64,000 bases of DNA, from NCBI GenBank assembly GCA_016713625.1, contig JADJOT010000012.1, positions 372,001 to 436,000 on the forward strand. Direction: 5' to 3'. Positions 7,697 to 17,096 of the stretch are shown piece after piece (position 1 is the stretch's first letter; each line of letters begins with the position of its first letter). The DNA comes from Candidatus Accumulibacter affinis (GTDB lineage Bacteria > Pseudomonadota > Gammaproteobacteria > Burkholderiales > Rhodocyclaceae). A program made the translations under genes and the position numbers. The notes under the pieces were generated by a model that made no database searches, was not told where the DNA came from, and saw only the letters and a program-made list of their open reading frames with translations.

Positions 7697-8986
7697 TCAG
7701 ACGATCATGCCGGCGGCCACCGTGTTGTTCGACGATTCGTCGATGACGATGAAGGCGCCGGTGCCGCGGCTTTCGGCGTAGGCATCGGCGAAAATCGGCT
7801 GCGCCAGCTTGAAGCTGACGCGCGCGATGTCGTTCATCGCCAGGCGCTCGGCCGCCTGCTCCTCCATGGTGTTGATATCGACACGGAAGGCGATGCCCGC
7901 GAGCATCGCCTTGCTGTCGCGCGTGGTATGGCGCAGCAGGTACTTGCGGCGCGGATCGAGCGGCGACTCGGAGAGCCAGCAGAGCATCGCGTCGATCTGT
8001 TTGCTTACCTTCGGTAACTCGCCGGTCTTGACGATCATGTCGCCGCGCGAGATGTCGATCTCGTCTTCGAGAAGGATGGTCACCGACTGTTCGGCGACCA
8101 CGCTGGGCAGCGACTCGCCGAGCACCTGCAGGTCCTTGACGCGTGTTTCCCGCCCCGAGGGCAGCACCGTCACCGTGTCACCGATCAGCAGCTCGCCCGA
8201 CTCGACGCGGCCCATGAAACCGCGATAATCGTGCAGCTCCCGATTGGCCGAATCCTGTGGGCGGCATACGTATTGCACCGGGAAGCGGAACTTTTCAGCA
8301 TGTGCGCTGTGGATGGCGGGCACGGTCTCGAGAATTTCGAGCAGCGTCGGCCCGTCGTACCAGTCCAGGCGCTCGCCGCGATCGACAATCATGTCGCCTT
8401 GCAGTGCCGACATCGGCAAGAAGCGAAGCTTGCTGATGCCCAGCTGTTCGGCGAAAGCCAGGTAGTCGGCCTTGATGCGAGCAAAGGTGTCGGGCGAGTA
8501 GTCGACCAGGTCCATCTTGTTTACCGCCACGACGATGTGCGGAATGCCGAGCAGGTGGGCCAGGTAGGAATGGCGGCGGGTCTGCGTCAGCACCCCCTTG
8601 CGGGCGTCGATCAGGATGATCGCCAGGTCGGCAGTCGAAGCGGCGGTGACCATGTTGCGCGTGTATTGCTCGTGGCCCGGGGCGTCGGCGATGATGTACT
8701 TGCGGGTGCCGGTGGTGAAGTAGCGATAGGCGACGTCGATGGTGATTCCCTGTTCGCGCTCGGCCTGCAGCCCGTCGGTCAGCAGCGACAGGTCGACGCT
8801 ATCGAGCCCGCGTTTTGCCGAGGTTCGCTGGATGGCGTGCAGGGTGTCGGCGAGAATTGTCTTGCTGTCGAACAACAGGCGGCCGATCAGCGTGCTTTTG
8901 CCGTCGTCGACGCTGCCGCAGGTGAGAAAGCGCAGCAGACCGTTGTCGGGGACCGTGTCGGTGGGGAGTTTTTCGATCGCGGACAT
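7697..8986 (-). CDS. cysN: Sulfate adenylyltransferase subunit 1 (GTPase)
   Basis: A 429-residue EF-Tu-like GTPase that drives APS formation with CysD in sulfate assimilation. G1 is GSVDDGKST at residues 24-32, G3 is DAPGHEQY and G4 is NKMD. The beta-barrel domains follow. It is slightly shorter than the E. coli protein but without an obvious missing motif, and no APS kinase (CysC) domain is fused. Its ATG overlaps the cysD stop (TGATG), so translation is coupled. Last gene of the cys operon. Confidence 0.96.
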   Translation of the reverse strand: MSAIEKLPTDTVPDNGLLRFLTCGSVDDGKSTLIGRLLFDSKTILADTLHAIQRTSAKRGLDSVDLSLLTDGLQAEREQGITIDVAYRYFTTGTRKYIIADAPGHEQYTRNMVTAASTADLAIILIDARKGVLTQTRRHSYLAHLLGIPHIVVAVNKMDLVDYSPDTFARIKADYLAFAEQLGISKLRFLPMSALQGDMIVDRGERLDWYDGPTLLEILETVPAIHSAHAEKFRFPVQYVCRPQDSANRELHDYRGFMGRVESGELLIGDTVTVLPSGRETRVKDLQVLGESLPSVVAEQSVTILLEDEIDISRGDMIVKTGELPKVSKQIDAMLCWLSESPLDPRRKYLLRHTTRDSKAMLAGIAFRVDINTMEEQAAERLAMNDIARVSFKLAQPIFADAYAESRGTGAFIVIDESSNNTVAAGMIV

Positions 8987-9915
8987 CAGAAATAGCCTTC
9001 TTTCTTGCGTTGTTCCATCGAAGCGTCCGAGGTCTGGTCGTCGAGGCGGGTGGCGCCGCGCTCGGTGATCGTCGTGATCGCCGTTTCAGCGATGATCCGG
9101 GCGACGCTGTCGGCGTCGGATTCGACCGGCGCGGTACAGGTGATGTCGCCGACGGTGCGAAAACGCACCATCAGGTTTTCAATGGCTTCGCCGGATCGTG
9201 CCGGCGTCACCTCGGTCACCGGCAGCAGGCCACCGCTGCGGCGAACCAGCGGCCGCTGGTGCGCGAAGTAGATCGACGGCAGGGCCAGCTGCTCACGTTC
9301 GATGTACTGCCAGACGTCGATCTCGGTCCAGTTCGAGATCGGGAACACACGAATGTTTTCGCCCTTGAAGCTGCGCGCGTTGTAGAGATCCCAAAGCTCG
9401 GGGCGCTGGTTTTTCGGGTCCCACTGGCCGAACTCGTCGCGGAAGGAAAAAATACGCTCCTTGGCACGCGCTTTTTCCTCGTCACGGCGCGCGCCGCCGA
9501 TACAGGCGTCGAAGCCGAATTCCTCGATCGCCTCGAGCAGGGTGACCGACTGGTGTTTGTTGCGCGGCTCGTCTGGCGACTTGAGGACCACCGTGCCACG
9601 CGCCATCGAATCCTCGACCGAACGAACGATCAGCCGTTCGCCGAGTTCGGCCGCGCGGAAGTCGCGAAAGTCGGTGACCTCGCGGTAGTTGTGGCCGGTG
9701 TCAACGTGCAGCAGCGGGAAGGGAAAGCGGCCCGGGCGGAAGGCTTTCTCGGCAATGCGCAGCATGCAGATCGAGTCCTTGCCGCCGGAGAAGAGGAGCA
9801 CCGGGTTGCTGCACTGGCCGGCCACCTCGCGCATGATGTGAATCGCCTCGGATTCCAGCCAGTCGAGGTGGGAAAGCTGGCTTTGAGTGACGTGTGCGAG
9901 CATTGCTGTACTCAT
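8986..9915 (-). CDS. cysD: Sulfate adenylyltransferase subunit 2
   Basis: A 309-residue ATP-pyrophosphatase-fold subunit that adenylates sulfate with CysN. The PP-loop SGGKDS is at residues 43-48, and the conserved HVDTGHNYRE and RRDEEKARAKER segments are present. The ATG at 9915 was chosen because the protein then matches the family length of about 300; the longer frame up to 10050 overlaps cysH. It lies 33 nt after cysH and overlaps cysN by one base. Confidence 0.96.
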   Translation of the reverse strand: MSTAMLAHVTQSQLSHLDWLESEAIHIMREVAGQCSNPVLLFSGGKDSICMLRIAEKAFRPGRFPFPLLHVDTGHNYREVTDFRDFRAAELGERLIVRSVEDSMARGTVVLKSPDEPRNKHQSVTLLEAIEEFGFDACIGGARRDEEKARAKERIFSFRDEFGQWDPKNQRPELWDLYNARSFKGENIRVFPISNWTEIDVWQYIEREQLALPSIYFAHQRPLVRRSGGLLPVTEVTPARSGEAIENLMVRFRTVGDITCTAPVESDADSVARIIAETAITTITERGATRLDDQTSDASMEQRKKEGYF

Positions 9916-9947
9916 GGTTGACCTGTGATTGCCTTGGATTCCGGACT

Positions 9948-10670
9948 TCAGGCGGGCTTGACGTGCAAGCCGCATTCCTTTGATTGGGGATTTTCCCACC
10001 ACCAGCGGCCGGCCCGGACATCTTCGCCCGGGGTGATCGGCCGCGTGCACGGCGCGCAGCCGATGCTCGGGTAGAACTTGTCGTGCAGCGCGTTGTAGGG
10101 GACCTCGTTGAGCTTGAGGTAGGCCCAGACTTCGCGTTCGCTCCAGTCGGTGAGCGGGTTGAATTTTTCCAGACCGTTGGCCGCGTCGAAACTGCGCATC
10201 GCCAGGCCATCGCGGGTGGCCGCCTGCTGTGCGCGCATGCCGGTGATCCAGGCCTTGCGGCCAGCCAGCGCCCGTTGCAGCGGCTCGACCTTGCGCACGA
10301 AGCAGCAGCCCTTGCGCAGTTCGACCGATTCATAGAAAGCGTTGATTCCGTTTTCTCGCGTGTAGGCTTCGACTAGGTCGTGGCGTGGATAGTAGAGCGG
10401 TAGAGCCAGGCCGTAGTGCTTTTTGACTTCGGCGATCAGCGCGTAGGTTTCGAGCGGCAGGCGACCGGTGTCGAGGGAGAAAATCTCGATCTCGAGACGG
10501 TCGCCAAGGATCAGATCGGTGAGCACCATGTCTTCGCCGCCGAGGCTGCTGGCGAAGGCTGCTGGCGAGAAGTTGTCGGCGATTTCGCGCAGCAGCGCGC
10601 GCGCCGCGTCGACGCGGGCGGCAAGCGCTGCGAGCAGCAGCGGGTCGTCGAGATGGCTCGGCAAGCTCAT
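9948..10670 (-). CDS. cysH: Assimilatory APS/PAPS reductase, [4Fe-4S] APS-reductase type
   Basis: A 240-residue thioredoxin-dependent reductase converting adenylylated sulfate to sulfite. The cysteine pairs Cys122-Cys123 and Cys205-x2-Cys208 are the Fe-S ligands that mark APS reductases and are absent from E. coli-type PAPS reductase. This agrees with the lack of an APS kinase gene here, so the pathway probably goes directly from APS. ATGA overlap with the DUF934 stop shows translational coupling. Confidence 0.95.
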   Translation of the reverse strand: MSLPSHLDDPLLLAALAARVDAARALLREIADNFSPAAFASSLGGEDMVLTDLILGDRLEIEIFSLDTGRLPLETYALIAEVKKHYGLALPLYYPRHDLVEAYTRENGINAFYESVELRKGCCFVRKVEPLQRALAGRKAWITGMRAQQAATRDGLAMRSFDAANGLEKFNPLTDWSEREVWAYLKLNEVPYNALHDKFYPSIGCAPCTRPITPGEDVRAGRWWWENPQSKECGLHVKPA

Positions 10671-11188
10671 GCCGGCTCCTGCGTGGCGTGCCGCCGAAAG
10701 GCCGGGAGCGGTTGATCGGCCGCCGCCTGGTAGCTGTCACTGAAAACGGTCAGGCCGGCGAGGGCCTTCTCGGGGTCCTTGTCGGCGCGCAGCGCGTAGG
10801 CGTTGATGCCGCAGCGGCGCATGTAGAAGAGCTGATCCTGCAGCACATCGCCGATGGCGCGGATCTCCCCGCTATAGCGATAGCGCTCGCGCAGCAGGCG
10901 GGCGCTGGAATAGCTGCGGCCGTCGGTGAACTTCGGGAAATTGACAGCGATCACGGCAAACCGATCGGTGTCGCCAGCCAGAGCTTCCGGCCCCTCGTCG
11001 CTGTCGAGCCAGACCCCCGGCTGTGGGTAGCGAGCGATGATCTCGTCGCGGCGCGCCAGCCAGACCGCCAGTGGCAGCAGCACCGGTGCCGCGGGCAGGG
11101 TGACGGTGGCTGGCGTTTCATCCGCGGCGAGAGTGAGCACCTGCCAGTGGTCCTCGACGATGCAATGGTTGCTGATGATTCTAGGCAC
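10667..11188 (-). CDS. DUF934 protein of the sulfate-reduction operon
   Basis: A 173-residue DUF934 protein, regularly found between cysI and cysH in proteobacteria and thought to assist sulfite/APS reduction; the exact role is unknown. A GTG start at 11188 lies inside the last codons of cysI, whose stop is at 11181-11183, and the gene ends in an ATGA overlap with cysH. The conserved core includes NFPKFTDGRSYS, RERY and FYMRRCGINAY. The frame is open further upstream, but that would overlap cysI. Confidence 0.88.
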   Translation of the reverse strand: MPRIISNHCIVEDHWQVLTLAADETPATVTLPAAPVLLPLAVWLARRDEIIARYPQPGVWLDSDEGPEALAGDTDRFAVIAVNFPKFTDGRSYSSARLLRERYRYSGEIRAIGDVLQDQLFYMRRCGINAYALRADKDPEKALAGLTVFSDSYQAAADQPLPAFRRHATQEPA

Positions 11189-12890
11189 TGACGACCTCCG
11201 TTTCCCTGTGCTCGACCTTGGCGGTTCTGCGGCGATCACGGCCGGCGTAAGCGCGTGTCTTGAACGGCTCGATGCCGATCCGCTGCAGGGTGTCGATGAA
11301 GCGTTCGCTGGCGGTGCGCTGCTCGACATACACGTCGATCAGCGCTGCGATGACTTCCGGCACCTCCATGGCGTAGAACGACGGTCCGATCACCTTGCCG
11401 ATCGTCGCTGCGTTGCCCTGCTGGCCGCCAATGGTGATCTGGTACCATTCCTCGTCGTTCTTGTCGACGCCGAGAATGCCGATGTTGGCGACGTGGTGGT
11501 GACCGCAGGAGTTCATGCAGCCCGAGATGTTCAGCGAGAGGTCGCCGATGTCGTACAGGTAGTCGAGGTCGTCGAATTTCTCGTTGACCGCCGCGGCGAT
11601 CGGTATCGAGCGTGCGTTGGCGAGCGAGCAGAGGTCGCCGCCCGGGCAGCAGATCATGTCGGTCAGCAGGCCGATGTTGGCGGTGGCCAGGCGCTGGCTG
11701 CGGGCGATCTGCCAGACTGCATGCAGATCGCTCTGGCGGACGTCGGCGAGTACCAGGTTTTGTTCGTGGCTGACGCGCGCTTCGCCGAAGCTGAAGCGCT
11801 CGGCGAGCTCGGCGACAGCGATCATCTGCACGTCGCTGATGTCGCCTGGAGCGACGCCCGGCGCCTTCAGCGATAGCGTGACGGCGGCGTAGCCTGGGGT
11901 CTTGTGGGGATGCACGCAGCGCCTGACCCAGTTGGCAAAGGCCTTGTCGGTGCTGATCAGTGCCGTGTGCGCGGGGTCTTCCGCCGGCAGGGTCTGCCAG
12001 GCGGGCGGCGCGAAATGCGCCGCGAGGCGAGCGAACTCGGCATCGGGTACCGTCGTCGGGCCGTCGCGTAACTCGGACCACTCGGCCTCGACCTGGCGGC
12101 CGAACTCCTCGATGCCCAGCGCCTGCACGAGAATCTTGATGCGCGCCTTGTACAGGTTGTCGCGACGACCGTAACGGTTGTAGAGGCGCAGAATGGCGTC
12201 GAGGTACGACAGCAGGTGCCGGCGCGGCAGGAAGTCGCGCACCAGCTTGCCGAGGATTGGCGTACGTCCCAGCCCACCCCCGACAAACACCCGGAAGCCG
12301 AGCTCGCCGTCGTCGCCGCGAACCAGGTCGAGGCCGATGTCGTGCGCCCGAATCACCGCGCGATCCTGCGCCGCAGCATTGACCGCGATCTTGAACTTGC
12401 GCGGCAGGAAAGCGAATTCAGGATGGAAAGTCGACCATTGCCGCAGCAGTTCGCAGTACGGGCGCGGGTCGGTCAGTTCATCCGCGGCGACGCCGGCGAA
12501 GTGGTCGCTGGTGATGTTGCGGATGCAGTTGCCCGAAGTCTGTACGGCGTGCATTTCGACGCTCGCCAGTTCGCCGAGGATCTCCGGCGTCTCCTCGAAC
12601 TGCGGCCAGTTGAGCTGCATGTTCTGGCGCGTCGTCAGATGCCCGATGCCGCGGTCGTAGCGGCGCGAAATCTCGGCCAGTTTGCGCAGTTGCGCGGCAG
12701 CCAGCATGCCGTAGGGGATGGCGATGCGCAGCATCGGCCCATGCCGCTGAATGTAGAGTCCATTCTGCAGCCGCAGCGGACGCAACTCGTCGGCCGATAG
12801 TTCGCCGGCGAGGTGGCGGGTCATCTGGTCGCGATACTGGGCCACGCGCTCGTCGATGAGCTGCTGGTCGGTACGGTCATAGCGATACAT
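11181..12890 (-). CDS. cysI: Nitrite/sulfite reductase hemoprotein (siroheme, 4Fe-4S)
   Basis: A 569-residue siroheme/iron-sulfur enzyme that reduces sulfite to sulfide. Two ferredoxin-like half domains alternate with siroheme-binding domains. The cofactor cysteines are visible in CPGGDLC and CMNSCGHH near the C-terminus, and the TRQNMQLNW substrate-site segment is near the N-terminus. The ATG at 12890 is preceded by AAGGAG at good spacing. It belongs to the cys operon, so sulfite rather than nitrite is the likely substrate, with an electron donor encoded elsewhere because no cysJ is present. Confidence 0.93.
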   Translation of the reverse strand: MYRYDRTDQQLIDERVAQYRDQMTRHLAGELSADELRPLRLQNGLYIQRHGPMLRIAIPYGMLAAAQLRKLAEISRRYDRGIGHLTTRQNMQLNWPQFEETPEILGELASVEMHAVQTSGNCIRNITSDHFAGVAADELTDPRPYCELLRQWSTFHPEFAFLPRKFKIAVNAAAQDRAVIRAHDIGLDLVRGDDGELGFRVFVGGGLGRTPILGKLVRDFLPRRHLLSYLDAILRLYNRYGRRDNLYKARIKILVQALGIEEFGRQVEAEWSELRDGPTTVPDAEFARLAAHFAPPAWQTLPAEDPAHTALISTDKAFANWVRRCVHPHKTPGYAAVTLSLKAPGVAPGDISDVQMIAVAELAERFSFGEARVSHEQNLVLADVRQSDLHAVWQIARSQRLATANIGLLTDMICCPGGDLCSLANARSIPIAAAVNEKFDDLDYLYDIGDLSLNISGCMNSCGHHHVANIGILGVDKNDEEWYQITIGGQQGNAATIGKVIGPSFYAMEVPEVIAALIDVYVEQRTASERFIDTLQRIGIEPFKTRAYAGRDRRRTAKVEHRETEVVSA

Positions 12891-12940
12891 CGTTCGCTCC
12901 TTGAATAGGCTCGGCCTGGTGTCGGACCAGGCAAGCAACA

Positions 12941-13717
12941 CTACTGGGCAATCAGTTTGCTGCCGATCAACACCAGCATGCCGGCCAGAATCGGCCGCAG
13001 AATACGGTCTGGTATCCGCGCCGAGGCGTGGCTGCCAAGCCAGATGCCCGGCAGCGAGCCGAGCAGCAGGCTGCCCAAAAGCGACCAATCGACACTGCCG
13101 ATCAGCCAGTGGCCGAGGCCGGCAATCAGCGTCAGCGGCACGGCGTGCGCGACGTCGCTGCCAATGATGCGGATCGCCGGTAGCCTCGGGTAGAGATAAA
13201 ACAACACCGCGACACCGAGAGCCCCAGCACCTACCGAAGAGATCGTCACCAACACCCCGAGCAGAGCGCCGACGGCGACCGTGATCGGCGCCCGAAACTG
13301 CGTGTGCGCGGCATCGTCGGCGTGTGCCAACGCCTGACTCTGCAACTTGTTGCGAAAAATGATCGCGGCCGCGGTGAGCAGCAGGGCGACACCCAACGAA
13401 AACGAAATGACCTGCGAGACCTCGGCACTTTGTTTGGGTAGAAACGAAAGCGCCCAGATCGTCAGCAGCGTCGCCGGAATGCTGCCGCTCGCCAACAGCC
13501 GCGTGACTCGCCAGTCGACGTGTCCCTTGCGCGCATGCACGACGGTGCCGCCGGCCTTGGTGATCGCCGCGTAGAGCAGGTCGGTGCCGACTGCAGTCGC
13601 CGGGTGGATGCCGAACAGTAGCACCAGCAAAGGCGTCATCAGTGAACCGCCGCCAACGCCGGTGAGCCCGACGATGGCGCCGACGGCAAAACCCGACAAG
13701 GTAAACATCCAGTCCAT
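12941..13717 (-). CDS. TauE/SafE-family membrane permease (sulfite/sulfur anion transport)
   Basis: A 258-residue integral membrane protein with about eight hydrophobic segments in two halves. It starts with the family signature GAIVGLTGVGGGSLMTPLL, repeated as SSVGAGALG in the second half. TauE/SafE members move sulfite, sulfoacetate or other sulfur compounds. First gene of the cys operon, 50 bp ahead of cysI, so export of excess sulfite or uptake of sulfate is plausible. The start at 13717 is the best of several ATGs; 13708 is an alternative. Confidence 0.88.
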   Translation of the reverse strand: MDWMFTLSGFAVGAIVGLTGVGGGSLMTPLLVLLFGIHPATAVGTDLLYAAITKAGGTVVHARKGHVDWRVTRLLASGSIPATLLTIWALSFLPKQSAEVSQVISFSLGVALLLTAAAIIFRNKLQSQALAHADDAAHTQFRAPITVAVGALLGVLVTISSVGAGALGVAVLFYLYPRLPAIRIIGSDVAHAVPLTLIAGLGHWLIGSVDWSLLGSLLLGSLPGIWLGSHASARIPDRILRPILAGMLVLIGSKLIAQ

Positions 13718-13821
13718 GGCGCACCGCAACATTGAAAGAGCGTGCATGGTAGCAGCGCTACATTTGATCGAAAAAGAATATTCGGTTAGATTCTTATAAC
13801 CAACAGGATGGTGTATTCCCC
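13718..13821. promoter_or_regulatory. Divergent cys operon / cysB-like promoter region
   Basis: These 104 bp separate the cys operon (minus) from the LysR-type regulator (plus). The segment 13765-13803 is markedly AT-rich within GC-rich surroundings, as expected for LysR-type operators and promoters. I do not see an unambiguous inverted repeat, so the operator position is inferred from layout. Confidence 0.5.
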
Positions 13822-14769
13822 ATGAAACTCCAGCAACTCCGTTATCTCGTCGAAGTGGCCCGCCGGGGTCTCAACGTTTCCGAGGCCGCGGCGGCGCTGT
13901 ATACCTCGCAACCGGGAATTTCCAAGCAGATCAGGCTGCTTGAAGACGAACTCGGAGTGATCGTTTTCGAACGCGGCGGCAAGCGCCTGACGGCGATCAC
14001 CGAGCCGGGCAGGGCAGTGCTGGAGATTGCCGAACGGATGCTGCGCGACGCCGAGAACATCCGCCGCGTCGGCGAGGAGTACGCCGGCGGTGACTCCGGC
14101 AGCCTGGTCATCGCCACCACACATACGCAAGCGCGCTATGCGCTGCCGGCGGTCGTCAAGAAGTTTGTCGACCGGCATCCGAAGGTTCGCCTGTCGCTGC
14201 ATCAGGGACATCCGATGCAGATCGCCGAGTGGACGCTGCAAGGCGAGGCGGACATCGCCATCGCCACCGAAGCGCTCGACCAGTTTCCACAGCTGGTGAT
14301 GCTACCGTGTTACCAGTGGGTGCACTGCGTGATCGCCCCCGACGGGCATCCGATCCTGGCCGAAAAACCAGTGTCGCTGGCCGCCCTGTCGTGCTGGCCC
14401 TTGATCACCTACGACTCGGCCTTTGCCGGTGGCTCACGCATCAACAAGGCGTTCGAACTGGCGCGGCTGACGCCCAACGTAGTGCTCACCGCGATCGATG
14501 CCGATGTAATCAAGACCTACGTCGGGCTCGGACTGGGGCTGGGGATCATCGCCCGCATGGCCTTCGATCCGGCACGCGATACCGGCCTGCAGGCGATGCC
14601 CGCCGAGCACCTCTTCGGCTCGAACACGACGCGTATCGGCCTGCGCCGCGGCACCCACATCCGTCGTTACGAATATGATTTCATCGAACTCTTCGCCGCG
14701 CACCTGACCCGCAAGGCCGTTGACATGGCGATGGCCGGAGCGCGGCCGGCGGACGAGTATCAGCTTTGA
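13822..14769 (+). CDS. cysB: CysB/Cbl-like LysR-family regulator of sulfur assimilation
   Basis: A 315-residue LysR-type regulator. The winged HTH occupies residues 1-60 (LRYLVEVARRGLNVSEAAAALYTSQPGISKQIRLLEDEL), and the rest is a periplasmic-binding-like effector domain. The motif TSQPGISKQIR and the THTQARYALP segment are typical of CysB/Cbl, which sense O-acetylserine, thiosulfate or APS. It is divergent from the cys operon it most likely activates. CysB and Cbl cannot be told apart here. Confidence 0.9.
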   Translation: MKLQQLRYLVEVARRGLNVSEAAAALYTSQPGISKQIRLLEDELGVIVFERGGKRLTAITEPGRAVLEIAERMLRDAENIRRVGEEYAGGDSGSLVIATTHTQARYALPAVVKKFVDRHPKVRLSLHQGHPMQIAEWTLQGEADIAIATEALDQFPQLVMLPCYQWVHCVIAPDGHPILAEKPVSLAALSCWPLITYDSAFAGGSRINKAFELARLTPNVVLTAIDADVIKTYVGLGLGLGIIARMAFDPARDTGLQAMPAEHLFGSNTTRIGLRRGTHIRRYEYDFIELFAAHLTRKAVDMAMAGARPADEYQL

Positions 14770-15055
14770 GCAGCTCGCCGGCCTCCTGGGTGGGGCGGGG
14801 TCACCCGGCAGTGCGCCGCCTGCGCTGCGTGTGTCGCGGTCGCCGCAGCGGCTGCCCGGGTGGTCTGGCCAGCCGCTGCAGAAGCGCACCGCTGGCGCTC
14901 GCCGATCGGCGTTCGCCGATGTATAGTGAGCAGCAGGCTTTGCTGGCCAGCGGTTGTTGCGTGCGCTGCCACCGCCGATCGGCAGGTCGCCCCGAGCGTC
15001 TCGACATCGACACCACGGCCGGGTTGACCCGGCGAATTTGCCAAAAGGATGACTG

Positions 15056-15814
15056 ATGAGTACCCCGCCCCCACCATCGACAAAGCGCAAACCAGCCGTC
15101 GCGAAGCGGGTGGTCAGGAAGCCAGCGACTGCAGCAACGGTCGCCCCGCTCCCGCCGGAGGAGCCAGGCCTCGTCGGTCAGGTGCGCGCCATGGCTGGCC
15201 GCTTTCTGGACCTGAGTTCGGCGGCGGTGGTCGCCGGGCGAGCGCTGCAGACGGCTGGCAAGGTGACCCAGGCGCTCAAGGGTGGACATCCGATCGATGC
15301 CGCGGGCGAGGTCATGAAGGCGGTGTTGCCGAGCGGCGCAGAACCCGCCGCCTTGGGCAAGACCGGTGCCGCCATCCGTGCCCTGCGCGAGAAGGCCGGG
15401 CTGACGATCGGCGAAGTCGGCGCCGCCCTCGACCTCAAGGATCCCTCGCTGCTCGAGGCGATCGAGGCTGGCCGCCTGGCGCTGTCGTTTGAACTGATCC
15501 TGCGCCTGGCAGCAGTTTTTGGACGTACCGACCCGATCGGTTTCGTGATGCGCTTTACCCGCACCACCAATCCGGATCTCTGGATCAGTCTGGAAAAACT
15601 CGGCGTCGGCAAGCTGGTGCTGCAGACGGTGCGCGAACACCAGTTCGTCAACATTTATCGCAGCAATGACGATTCCCGAGGGCTCAGCGACGAAGAGTTC
15701 GCCGAGATTGTGAGCTTCACGCAGGCGGCATTCGAGATGGCGATGGCGATGCGCACCCGCTATCTGGACCACGCTGACGGTAGCGACAGCCGCAGCGACG
15801 ACAGTAGCGAGTAG
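15056..15814 (+). CDS. XRE-type helix-turn-helix protein of unknown role
   Basis: A 252-residue cytoplasmic protein. A proline/lysine-rich N-terminus (residues 1-45) precedes a segment of unknown fold. A helix-turn-helix of Cro/CI type follows at about residues 105-160 (IRALREKAGLTIGEVGAALDLKDPSLLEAIEAGR in broken form). The C-terminal 90 residues contain the RTTNPDLWISLEKLG stretch. It stands alone, with 286 bp before it in which I see nothing definite. Probably a transcriptional regulator; target unknown. Confidence 0.7.
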   Translation: MSTPPPPSTKRKPAVAKRVVRKPATAATVAPLPPEEPGLVGQVRAMAGRFLDLSSAAVVAGRALQTAGKVTQALKGGHPIDAAGEVMKAVLPSGAEPAALGKTGAAIRALREKAGLTIGEVGAALDLKDPSLLEAIEAGRLALSFELILRLAAVFGRTDPIGFVMRFTRTTNPDLWISLEKLGVGKLVLQTVREHQFVNIYRSNDDSRGLSDEEFAEIVSFTQAAFEMAMAMRTRYLDHADGSDSRSDDSSE

Positions 15815-15924
15815 GCTGGCAGCGCAGCAGGCTGCCGGCAACGGTGGCGTGACTCACGGCAGCGGGCGTGACTCCTGCGGCGCTGTTGCGTCTTCGTTGG
15901 TCGCCGCTTTTCGGATCGCTCCAC

Positions 15925-16060
15925 CGACCGCTGTCCTGGCCAGGGCGTGCGAGGCGATCGGCAGCGTCGCCGATGATCAGCGGGCCGCCGATAAAACCGC
16001 CACCGGGTTCGTTGGGGCCGCGCAGCAGAATCCACGTCGCGGCAAACAGCAGTAGCTTCA
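15925..16060 (-). pseudogene. Remnant of MnhB/MrpB-like Na+/H+ antiporter subunit
   Basis: In one minus-strand frame the segment reads LKLLLFAATWILLRGPNEPGG...FIGG, the RGHNxPGGGFIGG signature of Mrp/Mnh antiporter subunit B. It starts inside the end of the 42-residue ORF. The similarity fades after about 45 residues and no full domain follows, so I read it as a truncated remnant. It lies with the truncated cation exchanger, suggesting a decayed cation-transport operon. Confidence 0.45.
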
Positions 16061-16186
16061 GCTGGCGTGCCAGGGCAGGGGCTGCAGGACGAATCCCCAG
16101 GCGAGGGCGAGAAATGCCGAAAGCGGGATCAGCGCGACCCACAGGAAGCCTGGCCCGCCAGCTGCGGCATGGCTTGGCTCGCTCAT
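16058..16186 (-). CDS. Small single-span membrane protein (42 aa)
   Basis: Forty-two residues with one hydrophobic segment (about 14-35, FLWVALIPLSAFLALAWGFVL). The ATG overlaps the stop of the upstream exchanger fragment (ATGA), so it is translationally coupled. It could be a small accessory subunit of an Mrp-type or cation/proton transport cluster. No family recognised. Confidence 0.5.
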   Translation of the reverse strand: MSEPSHAAAGGPGFLWVALIPLSAFLALAWGFVLQPLPWHAS

Positions 16187-16722
16187 GGCAGGGCGCCGGA
16201 ACGTCCCGCGCGAGCGTGCCGCCCGGCGACGATGCCCAGGGTGAGAACGGTCAACGGCATCACGAAAGCACTCATCACCAGGCTGAACGGCGCCAGCGCA
16301 TCGTGCCGGGAGGCGTCCAGGACCAGCCAGGTCGTGTAGATCAGGTAATAGCCGAGGAAAACGCCGCCTTCCCAGCGGGCGATGCACGCTCCGGTGTAGA
16401 AAATGGGCAGGCAGGCCAGGGCCACGGCGACCATCAACGGAAGATCGAAATTCAGCATGGCCGGGGCCACCATCAGGTCGGCGGGAGCGACGCTGGCGGA
16501 CACGCCCAGCACCCCCAGAATGTTGAAGATGTTGCTGCCAACGACGTTACCGACGGCGATGTCGCGCTCGCCGCGGAGCGCCGCCAGCAGCGAAGTCGCT
16601 ACCTCGGGCAGCGAGGTGCCGGCAGCGATCAGCGTCAGGCCGATGACCATTTCGCTGACGCCGAAATGCCGCGCGAAAGCCACCGCCGCGTCCACCAGCC
16701 AATGCGAGCCCAGCACCAGCTA
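16183..16722 (-). pseudogene. C-terminal half of Na+/Ca2+ exchanger family protein, 5' end lost
   Basis: About 178 residues of the CaCA superfamily (YrbG/CaxA-like). Both hallmarks of an alpha-repeat, GLTLIAAGTSLPEVATS and VGSNIFNILGVLG, are present, followed by four or five membrane helices. The family has two such repeats; only the second is here. The frame is closed by a TAG at 16720-16722, exactly where an unrelated Rhs/YD-repeat sequence begins on the plus strand, so the N-terminal half was lost at a recombination junction. Confidence 0.8.
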
Positions 16723-16724
16723 AA

Positions 16725-17096
16725 GTGGACCCCGAAGGCCGGCTGCTGCGCATGCGGCAGCCGGACGGCGCGGCATGGCGCTTCGAGTACGGCGCCGATG
16801 GTCGCCCGCGGCAGGTCTCCGTTGAACGCGGCAAGTCTGTCGCCACGACGCGCTTCCAGGAAGGGCGACTGGTGAGCATCGTCGGCCCCTACGGCGACGA
16901 GGTCAAGTACGCCTACGATACTGCCGGCCGCGTCGCCGCCGCTACCGACCCAGCCGGCGCCACCGCGCATTACGAATACGATGCTGAGCACCACCTGCGC
17001 CTCGTCAAGTTGCCGGATGGCCGCTGCGTCTCCTACGTTCACGACAAAGCCAGCGGTCGTATTGCCGAAGAGCGTATCGGCCGCTGCGCTCCCTGA
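16725..17096 (+). pseudogene. Rhs/YD-repeat protein fragment
   Basis: About 123 residues containing YD repeats (GRLLRMRQPDG, YDTAGRVAAATDPAGATAHYEYD and similar), the beta-cage repeat of Rhs/tRNA-nuclease-carrying toxins. No start-proximal domain, no cage-closing motif and no toxin tip are present. It begins 3 nt after the truncated exchanger and ends in a stop at 17096. A broken remnant moved by recombination. Confidence 0.75.

Noticed and set aside
9010..9921. Plus-strand frame opposite cysD
   Set aside because: Antisense shadow of a well-identified gene.
11236..12081. Long minus-strand frame inside cysI
   Set aside because: Arginine/proline-rich shadow of cysI codons; no family features.
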